Below are positions 43,502 to 52,789 of a stretch of DNA of 64,000 nucleotides, one piece after another. The notes beneath the pieces were generated by a model. It did no database searches. It had not been told where the DNA came from and was given only the letters and a program-made list of their open reading frames with translations. Positions within the stretch are counted from its first letter, which is position 1. Each line of letters begins with the position of its first letter. The position numbers were made by a program, and so were the translations under genes. Source of the stretch: Acidobacteriota bacterium (GTDB taxonomy: Bacteria > Acidobacteriota > UBA890 > WLXD01); NCBI GenBank assembly GCA_012103255.1, contig WLXD01000004.1:462460-526459 (forward strand), read 5' to 3'.

Positions 43502-45082
43502 ATGAGCTCTGGCCAGCAACCAACACCACCCCCTCGCGAAACGCCTGCCTGGGTTTACGTGGCAGGACTGTTTCTCGTGGCCGCGCTGCACTACACGTTC
43601 CGCTATGTCATGGCATTCAGCGAGTCGCAGACGCTGGTGTATGCGAAGCAGTTCGCCTTTCCCGATTACATTCCGAACGACTGGTATCTGAGCCAGCCGC
43701 AGCTTGTGCGCATCCCCTATCAGCTGGTCGCCCTACCCATCATCTCCTTCTTGCCGCTCTACCACGCCACCGTGGTCTTGCGACTCATCGGATATGCGGC
43801 TGTCGCGGGCGGCCTCGGTGCCATCTGCCACCGGCTCAAGATGCGGGCTACGACCGCTTGGATCGCGTTCGGCTTCTTCCTCATGATCAGCCAGTCGAGC
43901 ATGCCGGGGCGCGAATGGATCGTCCTCCGCACCGAGTCGAAGGTCTTCGGGTATGCGCTGATCCTGTTCGCGGTGCACGCCTTGATGCGCCGCCGGCTGT
44001 GGGAAGTTGGCCTCGCCGCGGGCCTCGCCACAACGATGCATATCCTGGTCGGTTTCTGGGCCAGTGTGGCCCTGGGGCTCGTCGTGCTCGTCGAACGTGT
44101 TGGCAGCTGGCGTGAGCGCCTGATTGCAACCGGAGCCTGGGCTGCGGCTGGGAGCTTCGCGCTATACGCGGTCTTCGACCGGATCACGGCGCCGAAAGCG
44201 ATGCTCGACGTCGACCCGACCGACATCTGGGTGAACTTCCGCAACCCGCACTACACCCTGCTGAGCCACTGGGGGTTCGATGAGCCCTGGACGGTCGCCG
44301 TATTCCTCAGCTTCGCGGCCATCCTGATCGGTGCACGGTGGACTGCTGGCAACTCCGACGGGCAGAAGCTCGCCGCGAGCTTCGGGCTCGCCACGCTGGT
44401 CCCGCTGGGAGCCACCATCCTGGCTGCGTACACACCACTCGGCGAGAAGGTCGCGTTTTACTTGCCCTTCCGCGTGGCCGACACCATGGTGCCGCTGTTC
44501 GGATCCATTCTGGCCGGGCACCTGCTCTACCGGTTTGCGCTCAAGGAGCAGGCCGCGAAGTGGGTTACCGGCGTGGGACTCATTCTCCTGGCCGGAGCCA
44601 GCATCGACGATCTCCAGGTCGGCCTCGAACACCGCCGCGAAGCGCCGCTCGGCGCGATGTCTGGGAGCTACTCGAAGGCGCGATCGCTGCATGAACTTTG
44701 CGCCTTCGTACGCGAACGCACCCCGCCCGGCACGCTTCTGGTCACAGCGCCCGACGAGGACCTGATCAACTACGCCTGCGAGCGCCCGGTGATCGTGACG
44801 TTCCGCAATGTGCCGTCGTCCGGCGAAGGCATCGCGGAGTGGTATCGCCGCCTCGTGGAACTGAACGGCGGTGAGGAACCACGCCATGTCGGCTTCGACG
44901 CCGAGAGCGAGATCACCGCGAACTTCCAGCGTCTGCCTGATTCGGACTACGTACGCCTGGGCGAGAAATACGGCAGCCGCTACCTACTCCTCAAGCGAGC
45001 GACTCCGTCGGACCTTCCGCGGATCTTCGACAACCGGCACTACGCGCTCTACGTATTGGGTCCGCCGGAGACGAAACCGTGA
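43502..45082 (+). CDS. Polytopic membrane protein, possible GT-C-like
   Basis: 526-residue protein with about ten predicted helices from residue 15 to 365 and a soluble C-terminal domain of about 150 residues (RTPPGTLLVTAPDEDLINYACERPVIVTFRNVPSSGEGIAEWYRRLVELNGG). The topology resembles GT-C-like or DUF-type membrane proteins of surface-glycan pathways. An acidic loop after the first helix, typical of lipid-phosphosugar-dependent GT-C enzymes, is not obvious. It is the first gene of an operon with two methyltransferases and another membrane protein; its stop overlaps the next gene (GTGA). The function is not established. Confidence 0.75.
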   Translation: MSSGQQPTPPPRETPAWVYVAGLFLVAALHYTFRYVMAFSESQTLVYAKQFAFPDYIPNDWYLSQPQLVRIPYQLVALPIISFLPLYHATVVLRLIGYAAVAGGLGAICHRLKMRATTAWIAFGFFLMISQSSMPGREWIVLRTESKVFGYALILFAVHALMRRRLWEVGLAAGLATTMHILVGFWASVALGLVVLVERVGSWRERLIATGAWAAAGSFALYAVFDRITAPKAMLDVDPTDIWVNFRNPHYTLLSHWGFDEPWTVAVFLSFAAILIGARWTAGNSDGQKLAASFGLATLVPLGATILAAYTPLGEKVAFYLPFRVADTMVPLFGSILAGHLLYRFALKEQAAKWVTGVGLILLAGASIDDLQVGLEHRREAPLGAMSGSYSKARSLHELCAFVRERTPPGTLLVTAPDEDLINYACERPVIVTFRNVPSSGEGIAEWYRRLVELNGGEEPRHVGFDAESEITANFQRLPDSDYVRLGEKYGSRYLLLKRATPSDLPRIFDNRHYALYVLGPPETKP

Positions 45083-45762
45083 GTGCCGTCGACCGACTAT
45101 CGAACGCGGACGGCCAACCCGCGGCGCCTCAGAAGCCTGCCTCGCGCCGCGAGCGAGGACTCGGACTCCTGGACAAGTCACCCATCTTCTGGAGCGTGGG
45201 CGCCTATCGGCTCAGCGAGCGTCTTCTTGGCGCCGCCACCAAACGGCCGTTCAATCAGGTAGTCGACCTCATCCCGGGCGGGGCGAGCGTCACGGACCTG
45301 TGCTGCGGGCCGGCAGACCTCTACACGAAGCACCTGCGATCGAAGAGTTGCCGATACGTAGGGTTGGATTTCAACGGGCACTTCCGCCGCGCCCTGCGAC
45401 GCGAAGGGGTCGACTACCGATTCATCCGCCTGCCGGACGACCCGATCCCGCCGGCAGACTACGTAGTCATGTGCTCGAGCTTCTACCACTTCCGCGCATG
45501 CGAGGACTCATTGCTCGAACGGATGCGCGCGGCCGCCGCGCAACGCGTGATCATTGCCGAGCCAACGAGCAACCTCACGAACCACTCCTTCCGGCCGCTG
45601 GGGCGCATCGCGAACCTGCTCACCAAGCCTGGCGTCGGACGACATGATTTTCGACACGACAGCGCGACGTTCGCTGCCCTGGCCCAGCGCCACAACGCGA
45701 TCGAACTCCATACGGATCCCGATGGGCACCACGCGATCGCCGTTTTCCGAGGCACGCGATGA
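45079..45762 (+). CDS. Class I SAM-dependent methyltransferase
   Basis: 227-residue protein whose Rossmann region carries VTDLCCGPADLYTKHL (motif I with GPAD), YVGLDFNGHF, DYRFIRLPDD and VVMCSSFYHF. It should transfer a methyl group from S-adenosylmethionine, but the acceptor is unknown. The N-terminus (about 45 residues) is Arg/Ser-rich before LSERLLGAATKRPFN. The start overlaps the preceding gene by four bases and the stop overlaps the next by four. It lies between an integral membrane protein and a second methyltransferase, so the acceptor may be a lipid, quinone or glycan intermediate. Confidence 0.82.
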   Translation: MSAVDRLSNADGQPAAPQKPASRRERGLGLLDKSPIFWSVGAYRLSERLLGAATKRPFNQVVDLIPGGASVTDLCCGPADLYTKHLRSKSCRYVGLDFNGHFRRALRREGVDYRFIRLPDDPIPPADYVVMCSSFYHFRACEDSLLERMRAAAAQRVIIAEPTSNLTNHSFRPLGRIANLLTKPGVGRHDFRHDSATFAALAQRHNAIELHTDPDGHHAIAVFRGTR

Positions 45763-46379
45763 GCGCCGCCTTGCCCGAGATCCAGTCGCCGGGATGGCGT
45801 GCAGGAGTCTCGCCGGTCGACTGGGACACGCGCCTGCTCGCTGACCTCGCCGCACAACTCGCGCCGCGGACCGCGCTCGATGTGGGCACAGGATCTGGAT
45901 ACATCACCGTCGCACTCGCCGGGCAAGGCGTCCAGTGCACGGCCACCGACATCAACCCGGCGGCGCTAGCGCAGGCTCGCGAATTCGCCGCCGCCCGCGG
46001 CAGCACGATCGACTTTGTCCGCTCCGACCTGTTCGATCAGGTGCACGGGCGATTCGATCTCATCGTCTTCAATCCGCCATACGGACACACCGGGAGCTCC
46101 GGCGCGGCGCGCCTGGAGTACCTCAAGTCGCTGGTCCCGAAGGAAAACCCGATCGTCCGGCGCGTCGTCTACGAATTCGTGCGTCCGGGTCGCCTACGAC
46201 TGATTGATCGCTTTCTCCTCCAGGCACTCGACCACCTCACGCCGGGAGGAAGCGTGCTGCTCCTGGCTCACCGGCGAGAACTGCCGCTGGCGACGGGCTG
46301 GTGCTGCGACGTCATGGCGTCGCGCGACGAGTTCCGCGCTCTCCGTTTGACTCCTGAAAACAACCGAGAGCCGCGATGA
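45759..46379 (+). CDS. HemK/PrmC-like class I methyltransferase
   Basis: 206-residue SAM-dependent methyltransferase with motif I LDVGTGSGYITVAL, acidic ribose ligand TATDINPAAL and the HemK signature NPPY in FDLIVFNPPYGHTG. NPPY marks enzymes that methylate the amide nitrogen of glutamine or a related planar amide/amine (release factors, adenine, proteins). It lacks the N-terminal PrmC recognition domain and is shorter, more like the Mtq2/TrmN6 group. Its coupling by ATGA overlap to membrane-protein genes is unusual for a release-factor methyltransferase, so another substrate is possible. Confidence 0.82.
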   Translation: MSAALPEIQSPGWRAGVSPVDWDTRLLADLAAQLAPRTALDVGTGSGYITVALAGQGVQCTATDINPAALAQAREFAAARGSTIDFVRSDLFDQVHGRFDLIVFNPPYGHTGSSGAARLEYLKSLVPKENPIVRRVVYEFVRPGRLRLIDRFLLQALDHLTPGGSVLLLAHRRELPLATGWCCDVMASRDEFRALRLTPENNREPR

Positions 46380-47527
46380 ACCGCCGGCAAGCGGGAACGA
46401 GCGTCCTGCTCACCGTTTTCGCCGCGGGAATCGTGGCAGCCGTCCTTTGGTTCGACAGCGTCTATCTCGGCCTGTCGCCACTCCACGAGAACACCTATCC
46501 CAACAGCACGCCCGTCTACCTTGCTCGGACCTTCGCGTTCGCTGCCGCAGCGGCGATAGCTTTCTTCGCACTCCTGCGTCTACCCGACCGAGGTCGCTTG
46601 CCGGCCGACAGTGAGCCCACGCAATGGGCGCGGCTCACGATCGTCCTGGGCGCTGTGGTCACTCTCGCGACAGTGGCGCTGTTCCTGCTGAGCCCACAGG
46701 GCTACCACCTGCTGTCGCTCGAAGACAACGTGGTCGAAATGCTGTCGGCGCTCCTCGCGCTTGAGGCGAGCCTGGTGCTCATCACCGTCGCGGTCATCGT
46801 GCTGCGCCGGCATGGACGGGCCGAGCTCCTGCGCGCCGCGCTGCTCGCATGCCTCGGACTGGCCTGCCTGATCGTGGGCGTTGAGGAGGTTTCCTGGGGC
46901 CAGCGCTACCTCGACCTTGAAACGCCGGATGCAATTCTCGAACTCAGCGAACGCAACGAGATCAACTTCCACAACATGAACACGGCGTTCTTCGAGTTCG
47001 CGTACTACTTCGGACTCTTCCTGTTCTTCGTCGCGGCCCCGATCGTTCACGCGCGAACCAATCTATTTGCGCGCTTGGGTCCGACTGGAGACTTCGTCCC
47101 GACCTGGACGAGCGCTCTCGTAGTGGCGCCGGCATTTGGCTACAACTACGTTTTCTGGAATCTCGCGTTTACCCAGATCGCTTTCTGGTTCACCGCGTTT
47201 TTCCTCGCCTGGCACATCCGGAATCTGATCCGCGAGCAGGCCTGGGCCACCACAGTGGCGGCCGGGGCCTCCGCCCTGGCGTTTCTCGCCGCCCAGTACG
47301 TTTTCTACTTCCAGGGCGAGATGTTCCTCGCGATCCGACTGTGGGATGCCACCGAGTACAAGGAGCTCATCTTGCCGTACGCGTTGCTCGTGTACTCGAT
47401 CGTGCTAGCACACCGTTTCCGCGGCAGCGGCGGTCTGGCATCCGTGTTCGAACGGACTTCGAGCGCCGAGGGCCCGGCGGAACCAGTCAGGGCCGAGGTC
47501 GACCCGGCACTCCCGCACGCAGCCTGA
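46376..47527 (+). CDS. Polytopic membrane protein, unknown family
   Basis: 383-residue protein with about ten hydrophobic segments (for example LLTVFAAGIVAAVLWF, LTIVLGAVVTLATVALFLL, SALLALEASLVLITVAVIV, FAYYFGLFLFFVAAPIVH) and a soluble C-terminal tail rich in Ala, Pro and charged residues. I cannot name the family. It has a conspicuous GVEEVSWGQRYLDLETPD stretch after the fifth helix that could be a lumenal or periplasmic functional loop. It is the last gene of the four-gene operon, starting by ATGA overlap with the HemK-like gene, and ends next to a GC-rich hairpin that the convergent nucleosidase gene shares. Confidence 0.75.
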   Translation: MNRRQAGTSVLLTVFAAGIVAAVLWFDSVYLGLSPLHENTYPNSTPVYLARTFAFAAAAAIAFFALLRLPDRGRLPADSEPTQWARLTIVLGAVVTLATVALFLLSPQGYHLLSLEDNVVEMLSALLALEASLVLITVAVIVLRRHGRAELLRAALLACLGLACLIVGVEEVSWGQRYLDLETPDAILELSERNEINFHNMNTAFFEFAYYFGLFLFFVAAPIVHARTNLFARLGPTGDFVPTWTSALVVAPAFGYNYVFWNLAFTQIAFWFTAFFLAWHIRNLIREQAWATTVAAGASALAFLAAQYVFYFQGEMFLAIRLWDATEYKELILPYALLVYSIVLAHRFRGSGGLASVFERTSSAEGPAEPVRAEVDPALPHAA

Positions 47528-47537
47528 GAACGATACC

Positions 47538-47561
47538 GGCCCCCTAACCTATTGGGGGGCC
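47538..47561. terminator. Bidirectional GC hairpin between convergent genes
   Basis: GGCCCCC at 47538-47544 pairs with GGGGGCC at 47555-47561 around a loop of about ten bases. It follows the membrane protein gene by ten bases and overlaps the last codons of the convergent gene. There is no T-tract on either side, so it may terminate weakly or protect the 3' ends. Confidence 0.4.
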
Positions 47562-48536
47562 CCGCCAGGCACGCAGAAACTCGAGCAGGACCGCCGCGGA
47601 ATTGTTCGCCGCGAGGCGACCGAAGACTCGGATCTCGTTGGTCCCCGCGCCGCCGCCGGACAGATCCGACAGAGACCGGAAGCCGAGGAAGGCAACGTCG
47701 TTCAGCTCGGCGATCTGCGCGATCGCCGCCGTCTCCATATCGACCGCATCCGCCTCGAAGACGCGCCAGATCCATTCACGGAACTCGGCGTTGTTCAGGA
47801 ACGTCGAGCCGCTCACCCCGTTGCCGCCAACCACGATGCGCGGCTGGTGCTCAAGACACTCGCCCGCCGGCACGCAGCGCTCCAGCGCGACGTCGGCGGC
47901 CACCTCACGGGCGACAGCCAACATATTCGGATCGACCGGGAACCAGAATTGACGTCTTTCGGGTTGCGCCTCCGGTCCGCCGCCCAGAACCAGCTGGCCG
48001 CGCGGGAACATCATGCCGAAGTTCTCGAACTCGCCGCCCCGGCCGTCGGTCTCCCATCCATCCGGAGTCTCGCGCGCGAACACCATCTCCTGGTGTTGTC
48101 CCCACTGAGCAGGCACCGTCACGTCACCGACGGCGAGGTTGGGATTCACGCCGCCGGCAATGCCCGAGAACACGATCCCGCCCACGTCGAAATAGTCGAT
48201 CACCGCCTGGGTGGCCGCGGCTGCGTTCACCATGCTGACACCGGAGAGGAACATCACGACGGGATGTCCCTCGAGGTGCCCCACGTGGTGTTCACGTCTG
48301 GCGATGGTGACCGTCCGTTCGATCTCGGCGGCTTCAAGGAGACGATCGAGCTCTGCTGGTACCGCAGAGATCACCACCACCCGGCGAACCTCGCCGTCCT
48401 CGAAAACGGCGCGCGAGCTTCCACCAGCGCGTTCTGGCTCCGCAACCTGGACGGTCGTGCTGGACGCGGAAACGCACGCCGACAACTGGGATGCGACAAC
48501 AAACAGCGCGACAAAGTGCAATAGGCGATTCGACAT
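47544..48536 (-). CDS. Nucleosidase/nucleoside phosphorylase-like lipoprotein
   Basis: 330-residue lipoprotein with lipobox LSAC and Cys21. The mature domain belongs to the PNP/UDP/MTAN phosphorylase-nucleosidase superfamily: VVVISAVPAELDRLLEAA, GVSMVNAAAATQAVIDYF, IVFSGIAGGVNPNLAVGDVTVPAQW, IVVGGNGVSGSTFLNN, ADAVDMETAAIAQIAE (the MTAN Glu-Met-Glu substrate site) and FLGFRSLSDLS with the active-site aspartate. It would cleave a ribosyl bond of an extracellular or periplasmic nucleoside such as methylthioadenosine or S-adenosylhomocysteine. Family members are normally cytoplasmic, so the lipid anchor is unusual. A four-residue insert and a disulphide candidate (CVPAGEC) support an exported location. 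Confidence 0.85.
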   Translation of the reverse strand: MSNRLLHFVALFVVASQLSACVSASSTTVQVAEPERAGGSSRAVFEDGEVRRVVVISAVPAELDRLLEAAEIERTVTIARREHHVGHLEGHPVVMFLSGVSMVNAAAATQAVIDYFDVGGIVFSGIAGGVNPNLAVGDVTVPAQWGQHQEMVFARETPDGWETDGRGGEFENFGMMFPRGQLVLGGGPEAQPERRQFWFPVDPNMLAVAREVAADVALERCVPAGECLEHQPRIVVGGNGVSGSTFLNNAEFREWIWRVFEADAVDMETAAIAQIAELNDVAFLGFRSLSDLSGGGAGTNEIRVFGRLAANNSAAVLLEFLRAWRGPPIG

Positions 48537-48717
48537 AGCCGAATTCTAACGGCCAGCCACCACACGCTGGGCCACCCGCGACCGGCGCTGCTCCGTGTTC
48601 GGTTGCATCCAGGGCGGCACGAGGGTTTGATAGCCGCACAAACTGGCTTTTCGCGATGCGCGTTGAGGCGGCGCGCACGCTCGCACCCGGGGCCTGCCCC
48701 GTAACCCGGAGTCGTCG

Positions 48718-51700
48718 ATGCGATCTCTCCGCACTCGCACCCTGCTCACGATCGTCTTTGTAGCGACCGTCGCTTTCCCTGCCGGCCAGAGTGCCGCGAT
48801 TGCGCAGGAAGGTGACGACAACGCGAATGTGACCGTTGACCCTCGCCTTTACGAGGACATGTCATATCGGTCGCTCAACTTCAGCCGTGGCGGCCGCGCA
48901 GTAGCCGTTTCCGGGGTCGTCGACTCTCCCCTCACCTACTACATGGGCGCCACGGGCGGCGGCGTGTGGAAGACCGACGATGCTGGCAATAGCTGGAACA
49001 ACATCTCGGACGGTTTCTTCGGCGTCGGCTCTATTGGCGCGATCGAAGTCGCGCCGTCCGACCCGAACGTGATCTGGGTCGGTACCGGCGAGGGATGTCC
49101 GCGCGGCAACGTCGCCATCGGTGACGGCATCTACCGTTCGACGGACGCCGGCAAGAGCTGGATGAAGTCCCTCGACCTCGACGCCAACATCGGCAAGCTG
49201 GTGGTGCACCCGACCGATCACGACACTGTCTGGGTAGCGGTTATCGGCAACATCTTCGGCGACAACGAGGACCGCGGCGTCTACAAGACGACCGACGGTG
49301 GCATGAACTGGGAGAAGGTTCTTTACATCGATGAGAACACCGGTTTCGTCGATGTGGAGATCGATCCCAACAACCCGCGCATCCTGCTGGCGTCCGCGTG
49401 GACGGTTCGCCGTTCGCCCTGGTCGATCGACTCCGGATCTGAGGATGACGGTGTCTACCGGAGCAAGGACGGCGGCACCACGTGGGAGAAGCTCGGTGGT
49501 GGGCTCCCGGACGGCATGGTGGGCCGCAGCTCGGTGGCGATCTCGCCGGCCAACAGCGACCGCATGTGGGTGCTGATCGAGGCCTCCGACGACCGCGGCG
49601 GCGTGTTCCGGTCGGACAACGGCGGCGATACCTGGAACAGGATCAATAGCACCCGCGCGCTGCTGCAGCGCGCCTGGTACTACATCCACATCTACGCCGA
49701 CCCGAAGGACGAGAACACGGTCTACGCCCTGAACACGGGGTTCTACAAGTCGATCGACGGCGGCAAGACGTTCGACATCCGCCTGCGCCCGCCGCATGGA
49801 GACAACCACGACTTGTGGATCAACCCTGAGAATCCACAGGTGATGGTGAACGCCAACGACGGTGGCGCCAACGTCTCGTTCAACGGCGGGGGCAGCTGGT
49901 CGCACCAGCGCAACCAGCCGACGGCGCAGATGTATCGCGTCTCGGTGGATGAAGCCTGGCCGTACCGCGTCTACGGCGCCCAGCAGGACAACTCCACCGC
50001 ACGCCTCTCCAGCCTGAGCCGAGGCGGCTTCGGCGGCGGCGGTTTCGGCGCTGCCTTCGAGTCGGTGGGTGGTGGCGAGAGCGGCCACATTGCGGTGGAT
50101 CCACGCGGCAACGAGGTTGTGTACGCCGGCAGCTACGGCGGCACGATCACTCGGCGGGACATGGAGACGGGCCTGTCAGAGAACGTGCGCGCGTACCCCG
50201 AGTCGCAGACCGGCCAGCAGGCGCTGGACATGGAATATCGGTTCCAGTGGAACGCGCCGATCCGTATCTCGCCGCACAACCCCGACGCGGTCTACCACAC
50301 GTCCCAGTACGTACATCGAACGACCGACGACGGTCGGAGTTGGGAGGTCATCAGTCCCGATCTCACCTACGACGATCCCGAGACGCAGGGCTACTCAGGA
50401 AGCGCGGGCATCACGCGCGACAACACGGGCGTCGAGGTGTTCAACACCATCTTCGCGTTCGAGGAGTCACATCACGCCGCGGGTCTGATGTGGGCCGGCA
50501 CGGATGACGGGCGCATGTGGTTGACCCGGGACGACGGCACCAACTGGACCGAGATCACGCCGGAAGACATGCCGGTGCGCGGCACCGTCAACACGATCGA
50601 CGTGTCGGCCCATGATCCCGGCCGCATCCATATCGCAGTGCATAAGTACCGCGAGAACGACTTCACGCCGTACATCTTCAGGACCTCCGACTACGGCGCC
50701 TCCTGGGAGCTCCTGACGGACGGCACGAACGGCATCCCGGCTGACCACTGGGTGCGTACGGTCCGTGAAGACCCCGATCGCCAGGGCTTGCTGTACGCCG
50801 GAACCGAATTCGGTGTGTACGTATCGTTCGACGGCGGGGCGCACTGGCAGAGCTTGCAGCTGAACCTTCCGCAAGTCCCGATTACGGAGATCCTGGTACA
50901 TCGAAAGGACCTCGTGGTTGCGACGCAGGGCCGCGCTTTCTACATCCTCGATGATCTATCGCCATTGCATCAGGTCCAGGCAGGGATGGAGAACGAGGCG
51001 GCGGCACTGCTTGCTCCGCGCGACGCGTTCCGCGGGCTCGGTGGACCCGTCGCGATCAACTATTGGCTCTCAGAGGTTCCGGAATCTGGCGTCAAGATCG
51101 AGATCGTGAACGGCGACGGAGACGTGGTTCGGGAGTACTCTTCGTCCGCGTCGAGCGATCCGTCATCGATGCTCCCAGCCGGCATGTCGTTGGCCGATGT
51201 CCCGCCGCAGTTCCGGCGGCAACTGGCATCTGCAGGCGGCAGCCTCGAGCCCGAATCAGGCATGAATCAGCTGACGTGGAACGGCCGGCACGATGCCCTG
51301 TTCCGCCGGCCGCGCGGCATCGTGATGTGGGGCGGCGGCGGCACCCAGGGGCCCAAAGCCGTCCCCGGCGACTACACCGTTCGGATGACCGTCGGTGACG
51401 ACGTTCAAGAACAAGCGTTCACGCTGGGGATCGATCCGCGCCGCGACGCCACGGTTGCCGACTACGAACGGCAGTACGACCTCGTTGTCGAGGTAGGTGA
51501 ACAACTCGACGAAGTATGGACCTCGCTCGAAGGCTTGCGCCGGGTGAAGGGCGCCATCCGCCAGATCGGCGGCCGGGTTCGCGGACAAGACGGCGCCGAC
51601 GAAATCGTGAGGCTCGGGCGACAGATCACGGGCGACCTCGAGGAGATCGAAAAGGTGATCACCCAGGTCGAAGGCGAGGGTGGCCAGGATGCCCTCAACT

Positions 51701-51918
51701 TCCCCGGCCGTCTCGACAACCAGTGGGCCGCACTCTACGGCGCCGCATCCGGGCCGGACACGCCGCTCACGGCTGGCGTGGCCAAGCGACAGGCGGATCT
51801 GCAACCGGAAACGGACGAACTGCTCGAGCGCCTCGCGGCCATTTACGCCGGTCCATTGATCGAACTCAACACCAAGATCAGCGCGCTGAATCTGGACGCG
51901 ATCTCGTTGCCCGAGTAG
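48718..51918 (+). CDS. Exported BNR/VPS10-type repeat protein (sialidase-like)
   Basis: 1066-residue secreted protein. A signal peptide (about 1-30) precedes a beta-propeller region with many Asp-box/BNR repeats of the form S-x-D-x-G-x-(T/S)-W: TDDAGNSWNNISDG, STDAGKSWMKS, TTDGGMNWEKV, SKDGGTTWEKLGGG, SDNGGDTWNRIN, SIDGGKTFDIR, TTDDGRSWEVISPD, TRDDGTNWTEITPE, TSDYGASWELLTDG and SFDGGAHWQSL. The C-terminal 250 residues include an FN3-like strand region and a helical coiled segment (VEVGEQLDEVWTSLEGLRRVKG). It is annotated elsewhere as glycosyl hydrolase or WD40/YVTN/BNR protein; no catalytic residues are evident. An intrinsic terminator follows at 51988. The 181 bases upstream show no gene. 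Confidence 0.85.
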   Translation: MRSLRTRTLLTIVFVATVAFPAGQSAAIAQEGDDNANVTVDPRLYEDMSYRSLNFSRGGRAVAVSGVVDSPLTYYMGATGGGVWKTDDAGNSWNNISDGFFGVGSIGAIEVAPSDPNVIWVGTGEGCPRGNVAIGDGIYRSTDAGKSWMKSLDLDANIGKLVVHPTDHDTVWVAVIGNIFGDNEDRGVYKTTDGGMNWEKVLYIDENTGFVDVEIDPNNPRILLASAWTVRRSPWSIDSGSEDDGVYRSKDGGTTWEKLGGGLPDGMVGRSSVAISPANSDRMWVLIEASDDRGGVFRSDNGGDTWNRINSTRALLQRAWYYIHIYADPKDENTVYALNTGFYKSIDGGKTFDIRLRPPHGDNHDLWINPENPQVMVNANDGGANVSFNGGGSWSHQRNQPTAQMYRVSVDEAWPYRVYGAQQDNSTARLSSLSRGGFGGGGFGAAFESVGGGESGHIAVDPRGNEVVYAGSYGGTITRRDMETGLSENVRAYPESQTGQQALDMEYRFQWNAPIRISPHNPDAVYHTSQYVHRTTDDGRSWEVISPDLTYDDPETQGYSGSAGITRDNTGVEVFNTIFAFEESHHAAGLMWAGTDDGRMWLTRDDGTNWTEITPEDMPVRGTVNTIDVSAHDPGRIHIAVHKYRENDFTPYIFRTSDYGASWELLTDGTNGIPADHWVRTVREDPDRQGLLYAGTEFGVYVSFDGGAHWQSLQLNLPQVPITEILVHRKDLVVATQGRAFYILDDLSPLHQVQAGMENEAAALLAPRDAFRGLGGPVAINYWLSEVPESGVKIEIVNGDGDVVREYSSSASSDPSSMLPAGMSLADVPPQFRRQLASAGGSLEPESGMNQLTWNGRHDALFRRPRGIVMWGGGGTQGPKAVPGDYTVRMTVGDDVQEQAFTLGIDPRRDATVADYERQYDLVVEVGEQLDEVWTSLEGLRRVKGAIRQIGGRVRGQDGADEIVRLGRQITGDLEEIEKVITQVEGEGGQDALNFPGRLDNQWAALYGAASGPDTPLTAGVAKRQADLQPETDELLERLAAIYAGPLIELNTKISALNLDAISLPE

Positions 51919-51987
51919 GTGATTGGGTCCCCCGACGGGGCCGTAGAAATGGACGTGCCGCGCAGAGGACGGTGAGCTAGTCTGAAG

Positions 51988-52018
51988 GGGTCGGCCACTC
52001 GGTGGCCGGCCCTTTTTT
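51988..52018 (+). terminator. Rho-independent terminator of the BNR gene
   Basis: A stem of about eleven pairs including GGCCAC (51993-51998) with GTGGCC (52002-52007), a four-base loop and a run of six T at 52013-52018. It lies 70 bases after the BNR gene stop and before the outer-membrane barrel gene, so the two are separate transcripts. Confidence 0.85.
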
Positions 52019-52068
52019 GGGCGAGACCCGTCTTTTCCAAATCCCTGTCAGATTTGAGGAGCGCTCCT

Positions 52069-52725
52069 ATGCGCAAGTACCTTCCGGCACTGCTTCTGCT
52101 CGTTCTCGTGGTATCGATTCCTTTCGAAGCCGAGGCACAGCGCAGCCGCCGCAATTCCGTCGAGGTCACTCCGTTCGTCGGCTACCGCTTCAGCAACACG
52201 CTGACGGCCGACGTGAACCTGGATGGCGTCAACGTCAGCGAGCAGGTCAAGCTCAAGAACGGCGTGAGCTACGGCTTCATCGTCGATGTGCCCCTGACCG
52301 ACTACATCGGCATCGAAGCGCTGTACACCCGCCGCAGCGCGGACATCGAAGTCACCGGCCTGATGCCCGCCCACACGGTGGGCCAGGGCGACGCCACCTA
52401 CATTCACGGCGGCGCCAAATTCACCCTCAACCCCTACAGTCGCGGCGCCAAGTGGTTCCTCGCGGCAACGATGGGTGTGGGCCAGGTCGGCACCGATGTC
52501 CCGGACGTCGACAGTCAGTCGAAATTCAGCTTCGGGTTCGGTGCTGGCGCGACCATCCCGCTGAGCGACTCGATCGGTATCCGCACCGAGTTCCGTGGTT
52601 TCTCGACCAAGACGGATCTCACCAGCCTCGGCTGGATCTGCGGCTACTACACCTGCAGCCTCGTTCAGGGCAACCAGTACTTCTGGGAAGGTGAACTGCG
52701 GGCAGGAATCGAGTTCGGCTTCTAA
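52069..52725 (+). CDS. Small outer-membrane beta-barrel protein
   Basis: 218-residue protein with a signal peptide (residues 1-23, LLLLVLVVSIPFEAEA before QRSRR). The mature chain is an alternating-pattern beta-barrel, about eight strands, as in OmpA/OprF-like or DUF-type outer-membrane proteins: VEVTPFVGYRFSNTLTAD, YGFIVDVPLTDYIGIEALYTRRSA, YIHGGAKFTLNPYSRGAKWFLAATMGVGQ, FSFGFGAGATIPLSDSIGIRTEFRGFS. It ends in YFWEGELRAGIEFGF with a terminal phenylalanine for BAM. GAGGAG precedes the ATG at 52069 by six bases, favouring it over the TTG at 52054. A strong terminator follows at 52745. Confidence 0.85.
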   Translation: MRKYLPALLLLVLVVSIPFEAEAQRSRRNSVEVTPFVGYRFSNTLTADVNLDGVNVSEQVKLKNGVSYGFIVDVPLTDYIGIEALYTRRSADIEVTGLMPAHTVGQGDATYIHGGAKFTLNPYSRGAKWFLAATMGVGQVGTDVPDVDSQSKFSFGFGAGATIPLSDSIGIRTEFRGFSTKTDLTSLGWICGYYTCSLVQGNQYFWEGELRAGIEFGF

Positions 52726-52744
52726 CGAACTCGCACCAGGATTG

Positions 52745-52777
52745 AAGGCCGCGGCGGGCAACCGTCGCGGCCTTTTT
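52745..52777 (+). terminator. Rho-independent terminator of the barrel gene
   Basis: AAGGCCGCGGCGG pairs with CCGTCGCGGCC around a four-base loop (58-61), giving an eleven-pair GC-rich stem and then TTTTT at 52773-52777. It lies 20 bases after the barrel stop. The palindrome-armed element R3 begins 13 bases further on, so R3 is unlikely to be needed as a terminator for this gene. Confidence 0.85.
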
Positions 52778-52789
52778 GTTTGGGAGAGC

